A DNA stretch of 64,000 nucleotides from Syncephalis plumigaleata. Taxonomy: Eukaryota > Zoopagomycota > Zoopagomycetes > Zoopagales > Piptocephalidaceae. Both the position numbers and the translations under genes were made by a program. Positions 37,817-50,577 of this stretch are shown here, in pieces. The DNA lies in assembly GCA_025201365.1 (NCBI GenBank), contig JAIXMF010000005.1:1302001-1366000 (forward strand), in the 5' to 3' direction. Every line of letters starts with the position of its first letter. Position 1 is the stretch's first letter. The notes below the pieces were generated by a model. The model saw only the letters and a list, made by a program, of their open reading frames with translations, was not told where the DNA came from and did not search any database.

Positions 37817-39469
37817 TCATTTATATTCACCTTGACTAGGATATGCTTGTGATACGGTAGTGCTAGTATGGTCATTCTTACTACTTCCAGGTGGTGGTGG
37901 TGGTAATGTGCCATTATTTGTTGTATCAGCTATTAAATTGTCATACATGATTGTAGCATGGGATTAGAAATACCATCTAATACATGACATTGAATCACAA
38001 CTCACCTGTTGTACTTTGTGTCGATTTCAACTCTGATTGTGGTCCTTGTGGTTTAGGACGACCCCATGTTACGCGTAATTGATGCTGCTTCACACTTAGA
38101 TTACCACTACCACCGTAACGTTCCATAGCTTGCTCGGCCGATGATCGTAAAGCAAAGTTGACAAAGGCACATTTTACTTTGCGAGCAATGACAACCGATT
38201 TGATATCACCAAATGTATAAAATGCATTTCTACATATATATATATATAAGCATTATTAATAATCATTAGTTTATACTTCACATAGTCATTCCTACCTTAA
38301 TTCAGTCTCTTCAATATCATCCTCGACACCACTAATAAACAATGATGTCTATTCAATTCAATTCAATTAGATACGGATATATGTATATATCAAGTTAGAT
38401 GTTTGTCTCTTACAATACTTTGATCACTGGGTGGTGCTAATGATGCTAGGAATCCTTTCGATTTGTTCATTATACTCTTGGCTACAGGATCATTCTTACC
38501 GTAGAATCGATCCTTAATGTTTTGATGCGATAACTCGTTCTCTTGCGGCAATTCATGTCTATATATATATAATAATAATAAGTTACTCTTACTACTATTG
38601 TTATTCTCATTATTAGTAATTACCTATAGGGACACTCGGTACCACGACGACATTCACCCTTAACGAAGAACGAGCAAATATGTGCACGATTTCTATTATA
38701 GTATGGATCGGTACGTGCCATACGTTTTAGTAGTTCACGTCCAGCTGATGTTGCTTTACTATGATCGAATACTCCTTCTTCTTCATTCTTTAATATCTAT
38801 TTTCATCGTTTATTATTACTGCCGTATATCTTCATATATATATATCTGTATATCTTACCGTACGTTCTGCACTTTGTGCTGCAAAATTTCGATTGACTTT
38901 ATCTTCTGGTACATGTTCAGCCATACCTAATGCTTTATCGCGCACCTCCACCGGTAATCCTGTAATCAGCAACAATATCATCAGTTATCATGTCTGCTTA
39001 CAATGCTAATATTAATCAGCTCACCATACTCCAAATCGAATACACAAGTTTGACAAACATTCTTCAATTTAGAGCACACTTGACATATTTCTGTTTTCTT
39101 ATAACGCATACTATTGCCGGGATTCCATCGAAAACTGGTAAATGGTCGATTGCATATCTGTACATATACCGTCACATCAATTAATTACTATTTTATATTA
39201 TTGCTGTTATTGTTGCTGTATCCTACTTTACATTCACTGCCATAGTTTTGCTTCAACTATTGATTGTATTAGCATACTAGTTATTACTCATAATAAGTGA
39301 TTAATTATCGACTCACCATGCGTACATAAGGGTTAGGACCTAAGCAGGTCTCGCATAGAATCGGGAATTCCTAGTAGTAACATTTAGTCAGCATATAGTT
39401 TGCTTAGTCATCAATAAACATGATCCTTACCGCTTCCTCCCACTTATTTTTATTCTCAGAGCGTGACAT
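37817..39469 (-). CDS. SLT11: pre-mRNA-splicing factor RBM22/SLT11
   Basis: Spliceosome component of the NineTeen-related complex that contacts U6 snRNA and the intron in the catalytic core. It starts at 39469 ([20 protein letters not shown]). The N-terminal zinc-binding part includes [33 protein letters not shown] and [23 protein letters not shown] zinc finger ([26 protein letters not shown]) is followed by an RRM ([27 protein letters not shown] and [18 protein letters not shown]). The C-terminus is proline-rich, with the stop at 37817-37819. It has eight or more exons and no frame problems. Confidence 0.94.
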
Positions 39470-39773
39470 TGTAGTTTAAACGAATAGATCTGTGCAGCTA
39501 CTGGTAGATAAAGAATTACGACGAGAAAGAGGAAGAGTGAACTGATATAAAAACGGGACACGTTAGAGCAAGCGCCATCATTTCTTGTATCATCTCTCGA
39601 CTCGTCTCATTTTACACCACACACACATCACACACTCATCACACACTCATTAAACTATCATCTTATATCACGTGATTTATACTAGTGCAAATCACTCTTT
39701 CACATCACCTCCAGTCACTGTCTTCTTCCTCCTCTCTCCCTAAGAACCCGTTGGTCGATAATCAATAGTCAAC

Positions 39774-40092
39774 GTAAGTATACGAGAATGATATATGAAT
39801 ACTAGTTAGTATATGAGTATATATGCATATATGTATATATAAATGGATGGATGGATGGATGGATGGATGACAAGATAGACAAATGAATAGGATATTATAG
39901 ATGTTGGATGTTGGATGTTGGATGATTGATATCCAACTACAATATATATCTATATATCTATAGCAAATACATTATTACTATTATTATTACTGTAGTAGTA
40001 CACTTGTATAACATGAATAGCTTTGATATTTGTATTTATAAGGAACAAAATAACTAATCTAAATTCATAATGTCTTGTTGAATTCTTCTTAG
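39774..40092 (+). other. 5' UTR intron of RPL10
   Basis: A GTAAGT donor at 39774 follows a pyrimidine-rich leader, and a TTCTTAG acceptor sits directly before the RPL10 ATG at 40093. The 319-bp intron holds a GGAT tandem run (39843-39868) and three GTTGGAT repeats (39901-39922). A leader intron is common in fungal ribosomal protein genes. Confidence 0.65.
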
Positions 40093-40952
<860 letters not shown>

Positions 40953-41771
40953 AAAGTGACAGAATACTCCTTTTTACAAATGTTCCAATTTTCATTTGCC
41001 TACGATTAAACACCGTTGGTTCCATTGAACATTATTATTGTTGTTGTTGTTGTTAAGACGTGAACGAGTATTAGTGATATCTAGTGGAATGTAATATTGA
41101 TGTATACAATGATGATACATTAGTGTGCCTAGTACAAATAGGATGGCAATTCTGTCAAATGCTCTATAAGCTGTATTCTATTCTTTAACAAACATCAGTG
41201 CATGTCGATCAACAACAACTAGTATATATTGAAATGATTGATGCAGTATAAAAAGATCAAACTATCTATTACATGCATAATCAATACGATAGAGATTAAG
41301 ATTGAAATGTGCAGACATGCAAACATGTACATCTAGTGTGCGCTACTGACAAGCAATGATATAGATTAGTAAAAAAGCATCAAAAGCACCTTTTTTCCTA
41401 TGAATAAATCATACGTGTTTCTTTTTTTAATTCTGAATGGTAAATCTTTACAAAAATAACAGGAAAAACACTGGTAATGATAATGAAGAAGATGAAGACA
41501 ATGACAATGACAACGACGACGAGATATTGACTACAAATAATCATGACAGCAAGGAATAAATGTAGTTGAAATAGAGAAAGGAAAAGAAGTAATAATATGT
41601 ATTTCGTCGTATATAATAATTAGCTGCATGAAATTGTATATCAGCAAAAAAGAAACGATAAAGAAAACACAACATGGAATCTCGTCGTATATCATATGTA
41701 ATGTGTATATATATAAAAGAGATGATAATGATAATATGATAATGCTATCTTTTTCCCTTATTCCCTCTCGT
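40953..41771. other. intergenic, convergent 3' flanks
   Basis: AT-rich 820 bp between RPL10 and the sphingomyelin-synthase-like gene. It contains a TTG triplet run near 41037-41055 and a GAA/GAC-rich stretch near 41480-41525. No gene was recognised. Confidence 0.55.
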
Positions 41772-42862
41772 CTAGACCATATTGAAAGCAGTATTCGATG
41801 GATATTGCTGTTGCTGGTGTTGCGGTACAGGCATTCTATGCGGTAAGTTGGCAGCCGGTGCTGTCGATGAGAAGTTGCCCTGACCATTCATTGTCATGGG
41901 TGTGGTTGTCGGCGCCGTCGCCGCTAGATCTTGCATGACCATGGGTAGCGAGTTCTCCGTACTAGTGGCATGCGTGTGATGCTGGTATAAAAGAGCGTCA
42001 TTCGCGGTTGCTGGATTAATGGTCAGCTTACGACCACGTTGATCGTATAGATTGCCATGAGGGAAGCGTAGCGATACAAGTCGATTGGGCACCACTACCC
42101 ATTGATGCCACCACCATTGCACGAAATACCAGGCACCGACGATAACGTAGCACGCCACCAATATGTCGACAGTGTAATGCGAACGATTAGCGATAATGAT
42201 GATGCCACCGGCAATGGCGCAGCACCAGAAGAATAAGGCGACAACACGGAACAACCAGGTGAGTGGCGAGAATGCCGTCCACATGAGTGCACCCAGCACG
42301 AATAGCATGGTATGACCAGAGTACATGGCATCGCCACATCGATGCAATGACACACTATGGAATGGCGAGCCTGTAACACGCTCACAATCCATACGAGGAT
42401 CGGGGAAGCTTGTAATGGCCACCGTAGTAATACGTAGGATACATCCGATGCAGCAAGCGATCATGGCTTGAACAGCACACGAGAGTGGTGTACGATGATA
42501 GAGAAGGATAAAGAGAACGGCCGGAATGATGGCGATGGCATCGAACACGTCAGTTAAATAAAGGGCCCTAAGTTCGCCTATCTTCTCGAATCCCGCGTCA
42601 CGTAATGGTGCCACTATACGATTATCGGGACTACGCTTGGATGCTACATTGGCCATAACATTCTAGTGGTGCGACACGAATGAGTAAAACGCGCGTATAA
42701 ATTATCAATCATTAGAATGCTAGCACTTACCATGAACCAGTAACAGAGAGCAGTCAGTACCAGAGAAATAAAGGTGACCGATACCGTGACACGATTAATC
42801 TCGTATCGTTGGCGGAAATGCTCAACAATCCGAGTACGTAGGCGAGCAATCTTTTCACTCAT
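41772..42862 (-). CDS. sphingomyelin-synthase-like PAP2 enzyme
   Basis: Multi-pass membrane enzyme of the PAP2-C (sphingomyelin synthase / ceramide head-group transferase) family. It likely acts in Golgi or plasma membrane. Exon 1 (42731-42862) starts MSEKIARLRTRIVEHFRQRY and enters helix 1. Exon 2 (41772-42662) holds several helices and the family's catalytic motifs: SLHRCGDAMYSGHTMLFVLG (C-G-D-x-M-Y-S-G-H-T) and ANRSHYTVDILVACYVIVGA (H-Y-T-x-D), giving the His-His-Asp triad. The cytosolic tail is Thr/Gln-rich and ends NMV-stop at 41772. Fungi usually make inositol phosphorylceramide with Aur1, so the head group transferred here is uncertain. Confidence 0.85.
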
Positions 42863-45710
42863 GATGTAAACGAGCAATAATCCTTTTTTTTACCTTTCAC
42901 AACAACAGCAACAACAGCAACAACAGTGATGATATGATGTGTATTGCTATGTCTCACGTAAGTACGTTACTTTTTAGCTGGACTTGTTGCAATAGTAATA
43001 TATATCTATGCAAATATTACGCGAGGAGAAAAAAAGGTAGAGGAAAAAGAACAAGTCAATGAATAAAAGAGACTCGAGGATAATGGTCCAGATCCAGATT
43101 AGTAAAGCTTAATGCGGTTTAACAATGGATATCTCGGGTTTAACAATTTTTTGTCTCGTTCGTAAAACCGTTAAACTATGCTGTATCGTTGTCGTCGTGG
43201 TTAATAATGAATAGATACGCGTGTGTCTGTGTGTCTGTGTATGCAAAGTCGACCTTGACTTGTATTACACTGCTGTCTTACGAATGACACAGGTAGGATT
43301 TAGTAATGCTGCCGCTGTTGCCGCTGTTATAACTAAATCAATCAAGTTTCACCGTTCCTGTAGATCAATGTTTCGTGTTCCCTACTAGTAGCCAGTTGAT
43401 TAATGCCAATGAGACGAGAATAATAAATGCGGATCACGGCAGTTCTAAGGAGGAATCACGGAATAGATAGCTGAATAGAATCTTGGATTGCCGACAAACT
43501 ACTATAATAGATAAATAGATAAATAGATAGATAAATGAAGATATGGATAAATCAATAGGGAAAAGTAGGAGAGACAACAATAATAAATAGTCGGTTAATA
43601 TGCTTAATGAATGGACCTATGCACAAATAGATGGATATATATACAGATATACAAGCACGCACGCACATCCATTTATAGATTGATCATTAGACCGTGCTAC
43701 TAGTTAGAAAAAGGGGGAGTGACATAGACAACATCCATAGCATGTGGCAAATAACACATGTTACTTTTATACATTAATACTTCATGGACATTAACATCTC
43801 TGACTAGCACGTGGTATGTACTCATATAGTCTACAGATTGTATATATTTATGTGTATAGACTATCTCATTTGCAGCATTACTTTCTCTTATGATTGTTCC
43901 ATAGACTACTCACCTGCGAATACCGGTTTACTGGGAGAAGGGCGTGTTCAATGCGAGGCAGATCACTTCTATTTAGATATAATATAATAGATGGTGTTCC
44001 ACACTATTTCGTTGTATGATGATTATTGTTATTACCACGAAAGGAATCTGCCACTCTGATATATGTTAAACTAGAATAGAACCGGAAAAACACACACACC
44101 AAATGAAAAAGAGAAAAACCTGACAACAACAACAATAGCAGCTGCAGTTATAGACTAATGATAGCAGTCGTTGACAATCGAATGTTCGATAATACGCAGA
44201 CAGAATATCGAATTATATCGTTGTTCTACCGAGAAGAAAGCGTACTTGTCAGTTTTGTCCACTAGTTGTTGCTTCTATTTAGTAGAGACCACGAGGGAAC
44301 AAAGAAGATGAGTGAGCGAGTGAGAAGAGAACAAACAGTAAGCAATGAGAGCAGTGTAGTTCCACTTTGTCACTATGTTACTCTACTGGTGTAAGGCAAT
44401 GCAAACAGTGTCAGAATAGAACAAAGCCGCTTAATAAGTGGAATTACTATAGAGTAGCAATAGTAGTAGTAGTAGCAATAACAATATAACAATAAACGAA
44501 TGAATAATATACTGAAAGTAGAGTGACCGTGTGTGTGTGCGCGCGTATGCGTAGAGTATTACCGCTAGAAACGGATCCAAGTGCGTATTTCTCTACTTAT
44601 TAATAGAGCGAACGCGTTTCACTATCTACGCCAAGAGTACAAGCGATGGTGTTCTAAGGTGGTCGTTGTTGTGGTTGTATTGTTTCCGTCCCATATGTAC
44701 GGTTAAAACACAGACCGGACTTTTTCCCTTTTCCTTGTACGTGACTGGATTGGTGCAACCAATTAGCGTCAACTAGAACGAGAAGCAGCAAATCAGTCGG
44801 TCAATCGGAGAAGGAGAAAGAGAGAAATGCAGCCGTACACCGATACCGATAATATGGACAGAGATGAATGAGTACTAGATAGATACACGCACATACACAT
44901 ACATACACATGTAAGATGTAAGATGTCCGATGTTCAATGGATGTGAAATGTGTATGTGTGTGTGTGTGAATAGATTCGGTAAATTCGGTTGTAATACCAA
45001 AAGTAAATTACTATAGTAAGAATAGAATGACTAATAGCGGTGACGGTAAAAGTAGAGGATAGCAAAGAAGGAGAGACAAATCCAAATGGAACAAGTGTCT
45101 TGTATTAGTATATATCGGAACAATCCATTTACTTATTAAACAATCATGGTATACACATCTACATACTACTATAAATGTATGATATTTTATTTATTGTATA
45201 CACTATGTAAGATAATTGTATCATTCTACTTGTTATTACAATTGATTGCTTACTATTAATAAATCATCATAGTGTGCTAATAATAATTATAAGAATAGTA
45301 ATGCGGATAGTAATGACGATGATGATGATGATGGTAACAATAAAGCATTGCTACTTTATTGTACAACCTTTATTATACTCGGAGATACGGATAAAGTAAA
45401 TCCGTATTTTTCTACCCATCCCATTAGTAAACTGTATAGCCAAGATAAGGATCTACACATGAACATATACGTATACGTACGTGTGTGTGTGTGTGTACAG
45501 TAATCCAACCGGTTTATTGAATATATACAAGTGTACACGGACGATCATTTCAACGGAAAAGAAATAAAAAGTACTAGTAGAAGACAGGTTATGAAATGCC
45601 AAGATACTTGGCAGTGACATATCATTAACGTGTTGACAATGTCTAGGAGTTACAACCTATGGCACATACGACATTTACGACACATACTACATGTGGATGA
45701 CTATTCGTCG
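42863..45710. other. 2.85-kb intergenic region
   Basis: The longest gene-free stretch between the inverted arms. It is AT-rich with CA/GT microsatellites (near 43220, 44935-44970 and 45480-45500), a TAGA/TAAA run near 43504-43535 and TAG triplets near 44460. No long open frame, tRNA or snRNA was recognised by eye. The large gap may simply hold the promoters and 3' flank of the two neighbouring membrane-protein genes. Confidence 0.5.
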
Positions 45711-48700
45711 TTGCCTTGTTCATCGGGTATAGGTGTATAGGCAGGGTCGCCTCCTTGTCGTCGTCGCTTCATCCACGTCTGATGAGCGTAGAAACCACCG
45801 CCGCCTAGAGTGGCACCCGCACCTGTCACCATTAGTAGGATATCCACCAAGCCCAGCCGGGTAGTCGACCATCCAGTAGGACGACATCGATTCGATGCAC
45901 GACACCCATCGGGATACTGCCACTACGCTCGATGGTGGCACTACGATCCTCGCCTAGTTGCTTATTATCGCTGCCGTGTCGTCGCATGCCCACACGTAGA
46001 CGACCGTTGCTACGCTCGAATTCCAAATAGATACTTCGATCCTTAAGTAGGGTGGCAAATTCAAATCCTATATTACCGCCATCTCTTCTGCCTATAATGC
46101 GATTTGCCACAATATGTCCGAGGATAATACGCCTCATACGCATTTCATCCTTGAACAATAGCGTGTCGTTGAACTGAGCGAATGCCTCATCGCTGGGCAC
46201 GAAGAACGTGTAACCACGCATGGACGATGGCTTATGCGAGTCAATGAGACTGCCTAGACCGAGTCGATCGATGGCCTGTAGAAAAGTGTTGCCGCCGGCT
46301 GCTCGAAATAGATCACGCAGCGTGAATTGTACACCTGATGGCACTACAACATTGTCTATACGATGCACGACACCATTACGAATGGGTAGATCCGGTGCTA
46401 CAATGGTGGCGTTATTGGCACCAATACTGGAATCACCGCGCAAGTACAACTTTTGCTGATTCGGGTTCTCGGGATCTTTAGCACGCTCGAGGGTAACTAC
46501 CCCGCCATCAAGGGTAGGTATCTTGTACGGCTTATTCGTAATCATGTCACTGTACAATATGCCATCAACGGCGATAGATGCCTTAATCACACGACGTAAT
46601 TTCTCTGCTGCATCAGGCAATCGCATTGCATCGTACACCAATCCTAATGAATCGAATGCCGCCTGAGTGGGTACAAATAGCGTGATACCCTTTTGCGATC
46701 GCACTTGCGATAACTGTCCCGAGTCCGAGAGTGCCGACAGAAATGTCGTGCTATCCTTGGAGCCATTGAGGAAGTCGACCACATGAGTGGGTGCGGCAAA
46801 CGGTGCACGTACCATGTAAATGGTATGCTCACCAATAGTAACTATATGAAAACATTATTAATAAAGAAATAAAGAGGAGTAAAAAAATAAGAAAAAGCAA
46901 TTACCTGGTCCGACTGCCACTTCAACATCATTGATATGTGTTGCTTGTCCTTGTGAATCCAATTGAATTCGTACTGGCTGATGCACACCATTGGCTTCCG
47001 GATCAGTTAGAATGGATCGAGCAAGTTGATAATTGTTGCTTGCATTGTTGTAAACAAGCGATCCCGGCACAATTTGATACTGCACCTGTCGTAGTAGATC
47101 CTCTTGTCGTAGAGTTGCCATCCTTGCACCATCCGATAAAGCACTATCCGCAACTGCTATGAATGTATAGGCTTTACTGGTGCTATTAGTAAGGGTATCC
47201 ATACCGGTGGCCGATAGATCATCCGCAAATTGTACGGCATCCAATCCTATTAGATACTTGAATGAATTCATAACAAACGCCTTGGGTTGTAGTAATGACG
47301 GTAAGAGATGGACAACACCTATTAGACATCACTCATTAATCACCATCATTTATGACAAATAAACAACTAATAGCTATTATTATTATTATTATTATTAGCT
47401 TACCATTGGAACCGATCATGTCGAATGTTTTCAATGGTACGCCATTGATGCTCACTTGATCCGCATTTCTGGCCAGTTGAACCGATTCACCCTGGAGTGT
47501 TTCAACTACACCGATATGAGTACACACTAGCTAGACTAATCTTTTACTAGTGATGCTCACCTTTATGATCACCGGATTCCTTGTTTATCTCACTTGCGTA
47601 CACTTGACCTTTATGTACGTGGTAACTTAGTAACGTGGATAGATCGTTTACACCTCGCTCATGAGCAAGGTAGCGTTTCTCGACCCAGTGCATGTCGTGG
47701 AATGGTTGGTTCTCCGGTAGGAATACGGTCCAAGGACCAGGACCACTAAATTGTTGCTCCAAATTAATCTTTTCTAATGCTTGTCGCGCTTGTTCCGTAT
47801 CAACCATACGTGACAATAATGTAGCTAGACACATCTAGTTAATATATATATATATATATATAGATACGTTTATTTGCTAATATTTGATGCAATCACACTT
47901 ACCGATATCCGGTGGAGGTATGAGGAAATTGTCCATTTCATGTACAACACCTAATAATATATAAATAACAAATAATAATCAATCAAGCAATTAGCTCACC
48001 TTTTGTGGCCAATAAATCCGGACGTAATATGTTGGCAGAATCAGCAACACGAATTTGCATCGATGGCAGTGTCTCATTACGCTTATCACCTCCATTGTCA
48101 TCGCCTTCTAGTAGAGTGGTAACAAGATTCTCGCTATCCTTCTTCTGAATCGATAATTCCACTCGCATAGCTAGACCCGTGCCGTTCATCCAGGTACCAT
48201 TGAGATAGGCCGATCCCAATACACGCACTCTTAAATCGGTATCAAGATTGACATTCGACTGGTCGATGCCTGCAATGTTCGTCATGTATGATACGGGCGT
48301 TTGATCCGAGATCGATTGATGTAACAAATGTTGTCGATCCCAACGATCTCCCGGCACTAGATGATAGAGTAGTTTATCGCGCAACTCTCGACGTGCCTCT
48401 TCTCGACCCTTATGGGCGTGCACCATCAACAGGCGTAGGTCGTGACGTAGCGAGAACACATTGTCACTCGGAGCGAAGAAGGTGCAATTGGATAATGAAT
48501 TGATATACGGAATTAAACGAGCTAGCTGAAGGGCAGTCACAACTTGGGAGAAGTTCGCGGACTGTGATAGCACATCGACTACAGTGGTGCTGGCCTCGAC
48601 ATTGGTAAAGAGATCGTGACTAACGAGTGCAACGAATAGCGCAATATTAACTAGGACCGTCGTTATACCTTGCCAGCCGGATATCCTGACCGGATAATAA

Positions 48701-48735
48701 GACGTCGGCGAGAACAAGAATCGCAGCCACGTCAT
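45711..48735 (-). CDS. multi-domain fasciclin (FAS1) membrane protein
   Basis: Cell-surface or vacuolar adhesion-type protein. It starts at 48735 (MTWLRFLFSPTSYYPVRISG) with a signal-anchor helix (ITTVLVNIALFVALVS). Four to five FAS1 repeats follow, recognisable by the H1/H2-type blocks CTFFAPSDNVFSL, TVFLPENQPF, TFIAVADSAL, GITLFVPTQAAF and YTFFVPSDEAFAQF. Each repeat ends in a V-H-x-[IM/L]-[DL] motif (VVHEMDNFLIPP, GVVHRIDNVV, GVVHRIDVVL). A C-terminal helix (LVDILLMVTGAGATLGGGGF) and an acidic tail end at TAG 45711-45713. That last segment is one base out of frame with the preceding FAS1 domain, near 45856 (CCCGG context). Otherwise translation would stop near 45832. Five exons, about 880 residues. 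Confidence 0.88.
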
Positions 48736-49891
48736 ATGGATGAATAATATACAATGGTTTCACTTCTTATGCTTGTATAGTTATACCAATAAACCGTTGT
48801 ATTGAATCAAACGAGTGAAAGATGAACGAGATACACTTGGAATCACAGCAATACTGTAATATAGATAAAGTCAGCAGATTATAGGTGTCAAATGGCGAGA
48901 GAGCGAGAGAAATGAGAGAAATGACAGATGAAGAGGAAAATATTCTATTGAGTAAAAGAGAGAGGAGAGATAGTGTGGTTATCCAGAATATATGACATTG
49001 GATGCTTCATGCTGAAAAAGTCAAGTGATTTCAGGGTGAGTGTTCTCCAAGATTATGCATTATTAGTAAACATCCATAGATATTGCTGTCAAGTTCCATT
49101 AACCTATGTCAATCTATCGATCACTTGACTAGCTTCCACTATATGTTTACGTTTCGTTATCTAACATTTATATGAGATTGAGGAATCAACATTACACATG
49201 GTATTATAAAAAAAGGACATATCTTTCTATTTTATCAAATCCATGGTAATTATAGGATTAAACTCCAAAAGTCATGTCAATTAAATAGTATGTCATCGAC
49301 TAAGGGAATCAATAGAAAAGCGTAGAAAGTTGTCAAAGAACTACTAATAACCATAATAACAGAGAAGAAGGCCGTCTTTAAAGGTGATGTTGATGTTGAT
49401 GTTAAAGTACGCACGCACGCACACATACACACATGCACATATACGCCATAAATATATATATGTAGAGAGAAAGAGAGAAGAGAAAGAGAGGAGAGAAATA
49501 GTGAAAGGGACATACTAATAGAAGCAATTAAATGCCAATTAAATTAATAGTAACTATCAGCGTTATAACTATTGCTTCAAAGTAATAGAGATAAATGAGA
49601 GAATTGAAGTAAATCATCAATGGTTGTGATAACAATAGTAATAATAGTAATAATAATAATAGTTAATGAGCATGGTGACGATAATAGTTAGAATCACAGA
49701 GAACAACTGTTCATCATCAATATCGATCTCTCGCGTATAGGTAACAATCGCGATCAAGCCAAATTCGCACTGTAACGTTCGAGAAGGTAGAGAAATGGTA
49801 AAAGTAAGCATCATGACATAATGAATTATATATGCTAATCAATATACGTGTATATAGATTAACAATCCGTAGACCTCAGTGGATAGAATGC
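48736..49891. other. intergenic, simple-repeat rich
   Basis: AT-rich, with GA-rich tracts near 48895-48965 and 49465-49500, a GTTGAT repeat near 49384-49404 and TAATAG triplets near 49630-49665. It is upstream of the FAS1 gene. No gene was recognised. Confidence 0.5.
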
Positions 49892-50577
49892 TTAATCGCG
49901 TAGGTTACGTAAAAATACGGTATCTGATTCATGGGTACGAGGACGGAATTGATCGTTGAAAGTTTCACCCAATTCTGGTTTATGGAAACGACGGTTACTC
50001 GACTAATTACAATCAAGACATATGAGTAATCTAGTACAATCTGCTTTTTGTTTCTTTCTATGCTTACCTTAAGCTTGATCTTACGGAAGATACATAAACC
50101 AATAATGGATATCACAATAATACCACCGATAACACTGCAAGTAATAATAGTCGTCATATCATCGCCCTTTTTAGCACTGCCACCGCCGCCGCTGTTGTTA
50201 TTGCCACTATTGCCATTGGGAGCATTGGTGGGTGTGTCCACATGGTCCATGTACCATCTGCACCGAGAGTGGCACCAAGGACACTAGTGGAGAAGACTGT
50301 CGATCCACCACCAGGCTTGTTGCCACCATTGCCAGGAGCTGGACTAGGACCTGGATCTAAATGATACACGATGAGCATGAGTGATAGCTCGATCAATTGC
50401 TTTGATTCAGCTCTTACTTGGACTGGGAGCAGGATTAGGAGCAGGACTGGGACTAGGACTTGGACTAGGGCTCGGACTGGGACTCGGACTAGGACTTGGG
50501 CTCGGACTAGGTCTAGGTCTAGGCGCGGATGAATTATCATTGTCCTGCGCCATCGTCCAGGCTATGAGCACTGCCAT
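49892..50577 (-). CDS. single-pass membrane protein with Pro-Ser repeat ectodomain
   Basis: No named family. The start at 50577 gives a short hydrophobic signal (MAVLIAWTMAQ), then DNDNSSAPRPRP and about 14 PS/PSP repeats (roughly 50420-50515). A Gly/Asn-rich region (PGNGGNKPGGGS; GNSGNNNSGGGG) is followed by one transmembrane helix (MTTIITCSVIGGIIVISIIG), then the basic FRKIKLK and a cytosolic tail ending ESDTVFLRNLRD-stop at 49892-49894. One base appears missing near 50245, between the Gly-rich part and the helix. The tail and helix architecture match the gene at 52681-53543, so the two are paralogues. A role as a cell-wall sensor or adhesin is inference from the layout only. Confidence 0.7.

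Noticed and set aside
42863-45710. Possible RNA genes in the large gap
   Set aside because: No tRNA T-loop, 5S or U6-like blocks were found by eye; a covariance-model search would be needed to say more.
45810-46046. Plus-strand open frame in the FAS1 gene
   Set aside because: Antisense of the FAS1 C-terminus; no family match.
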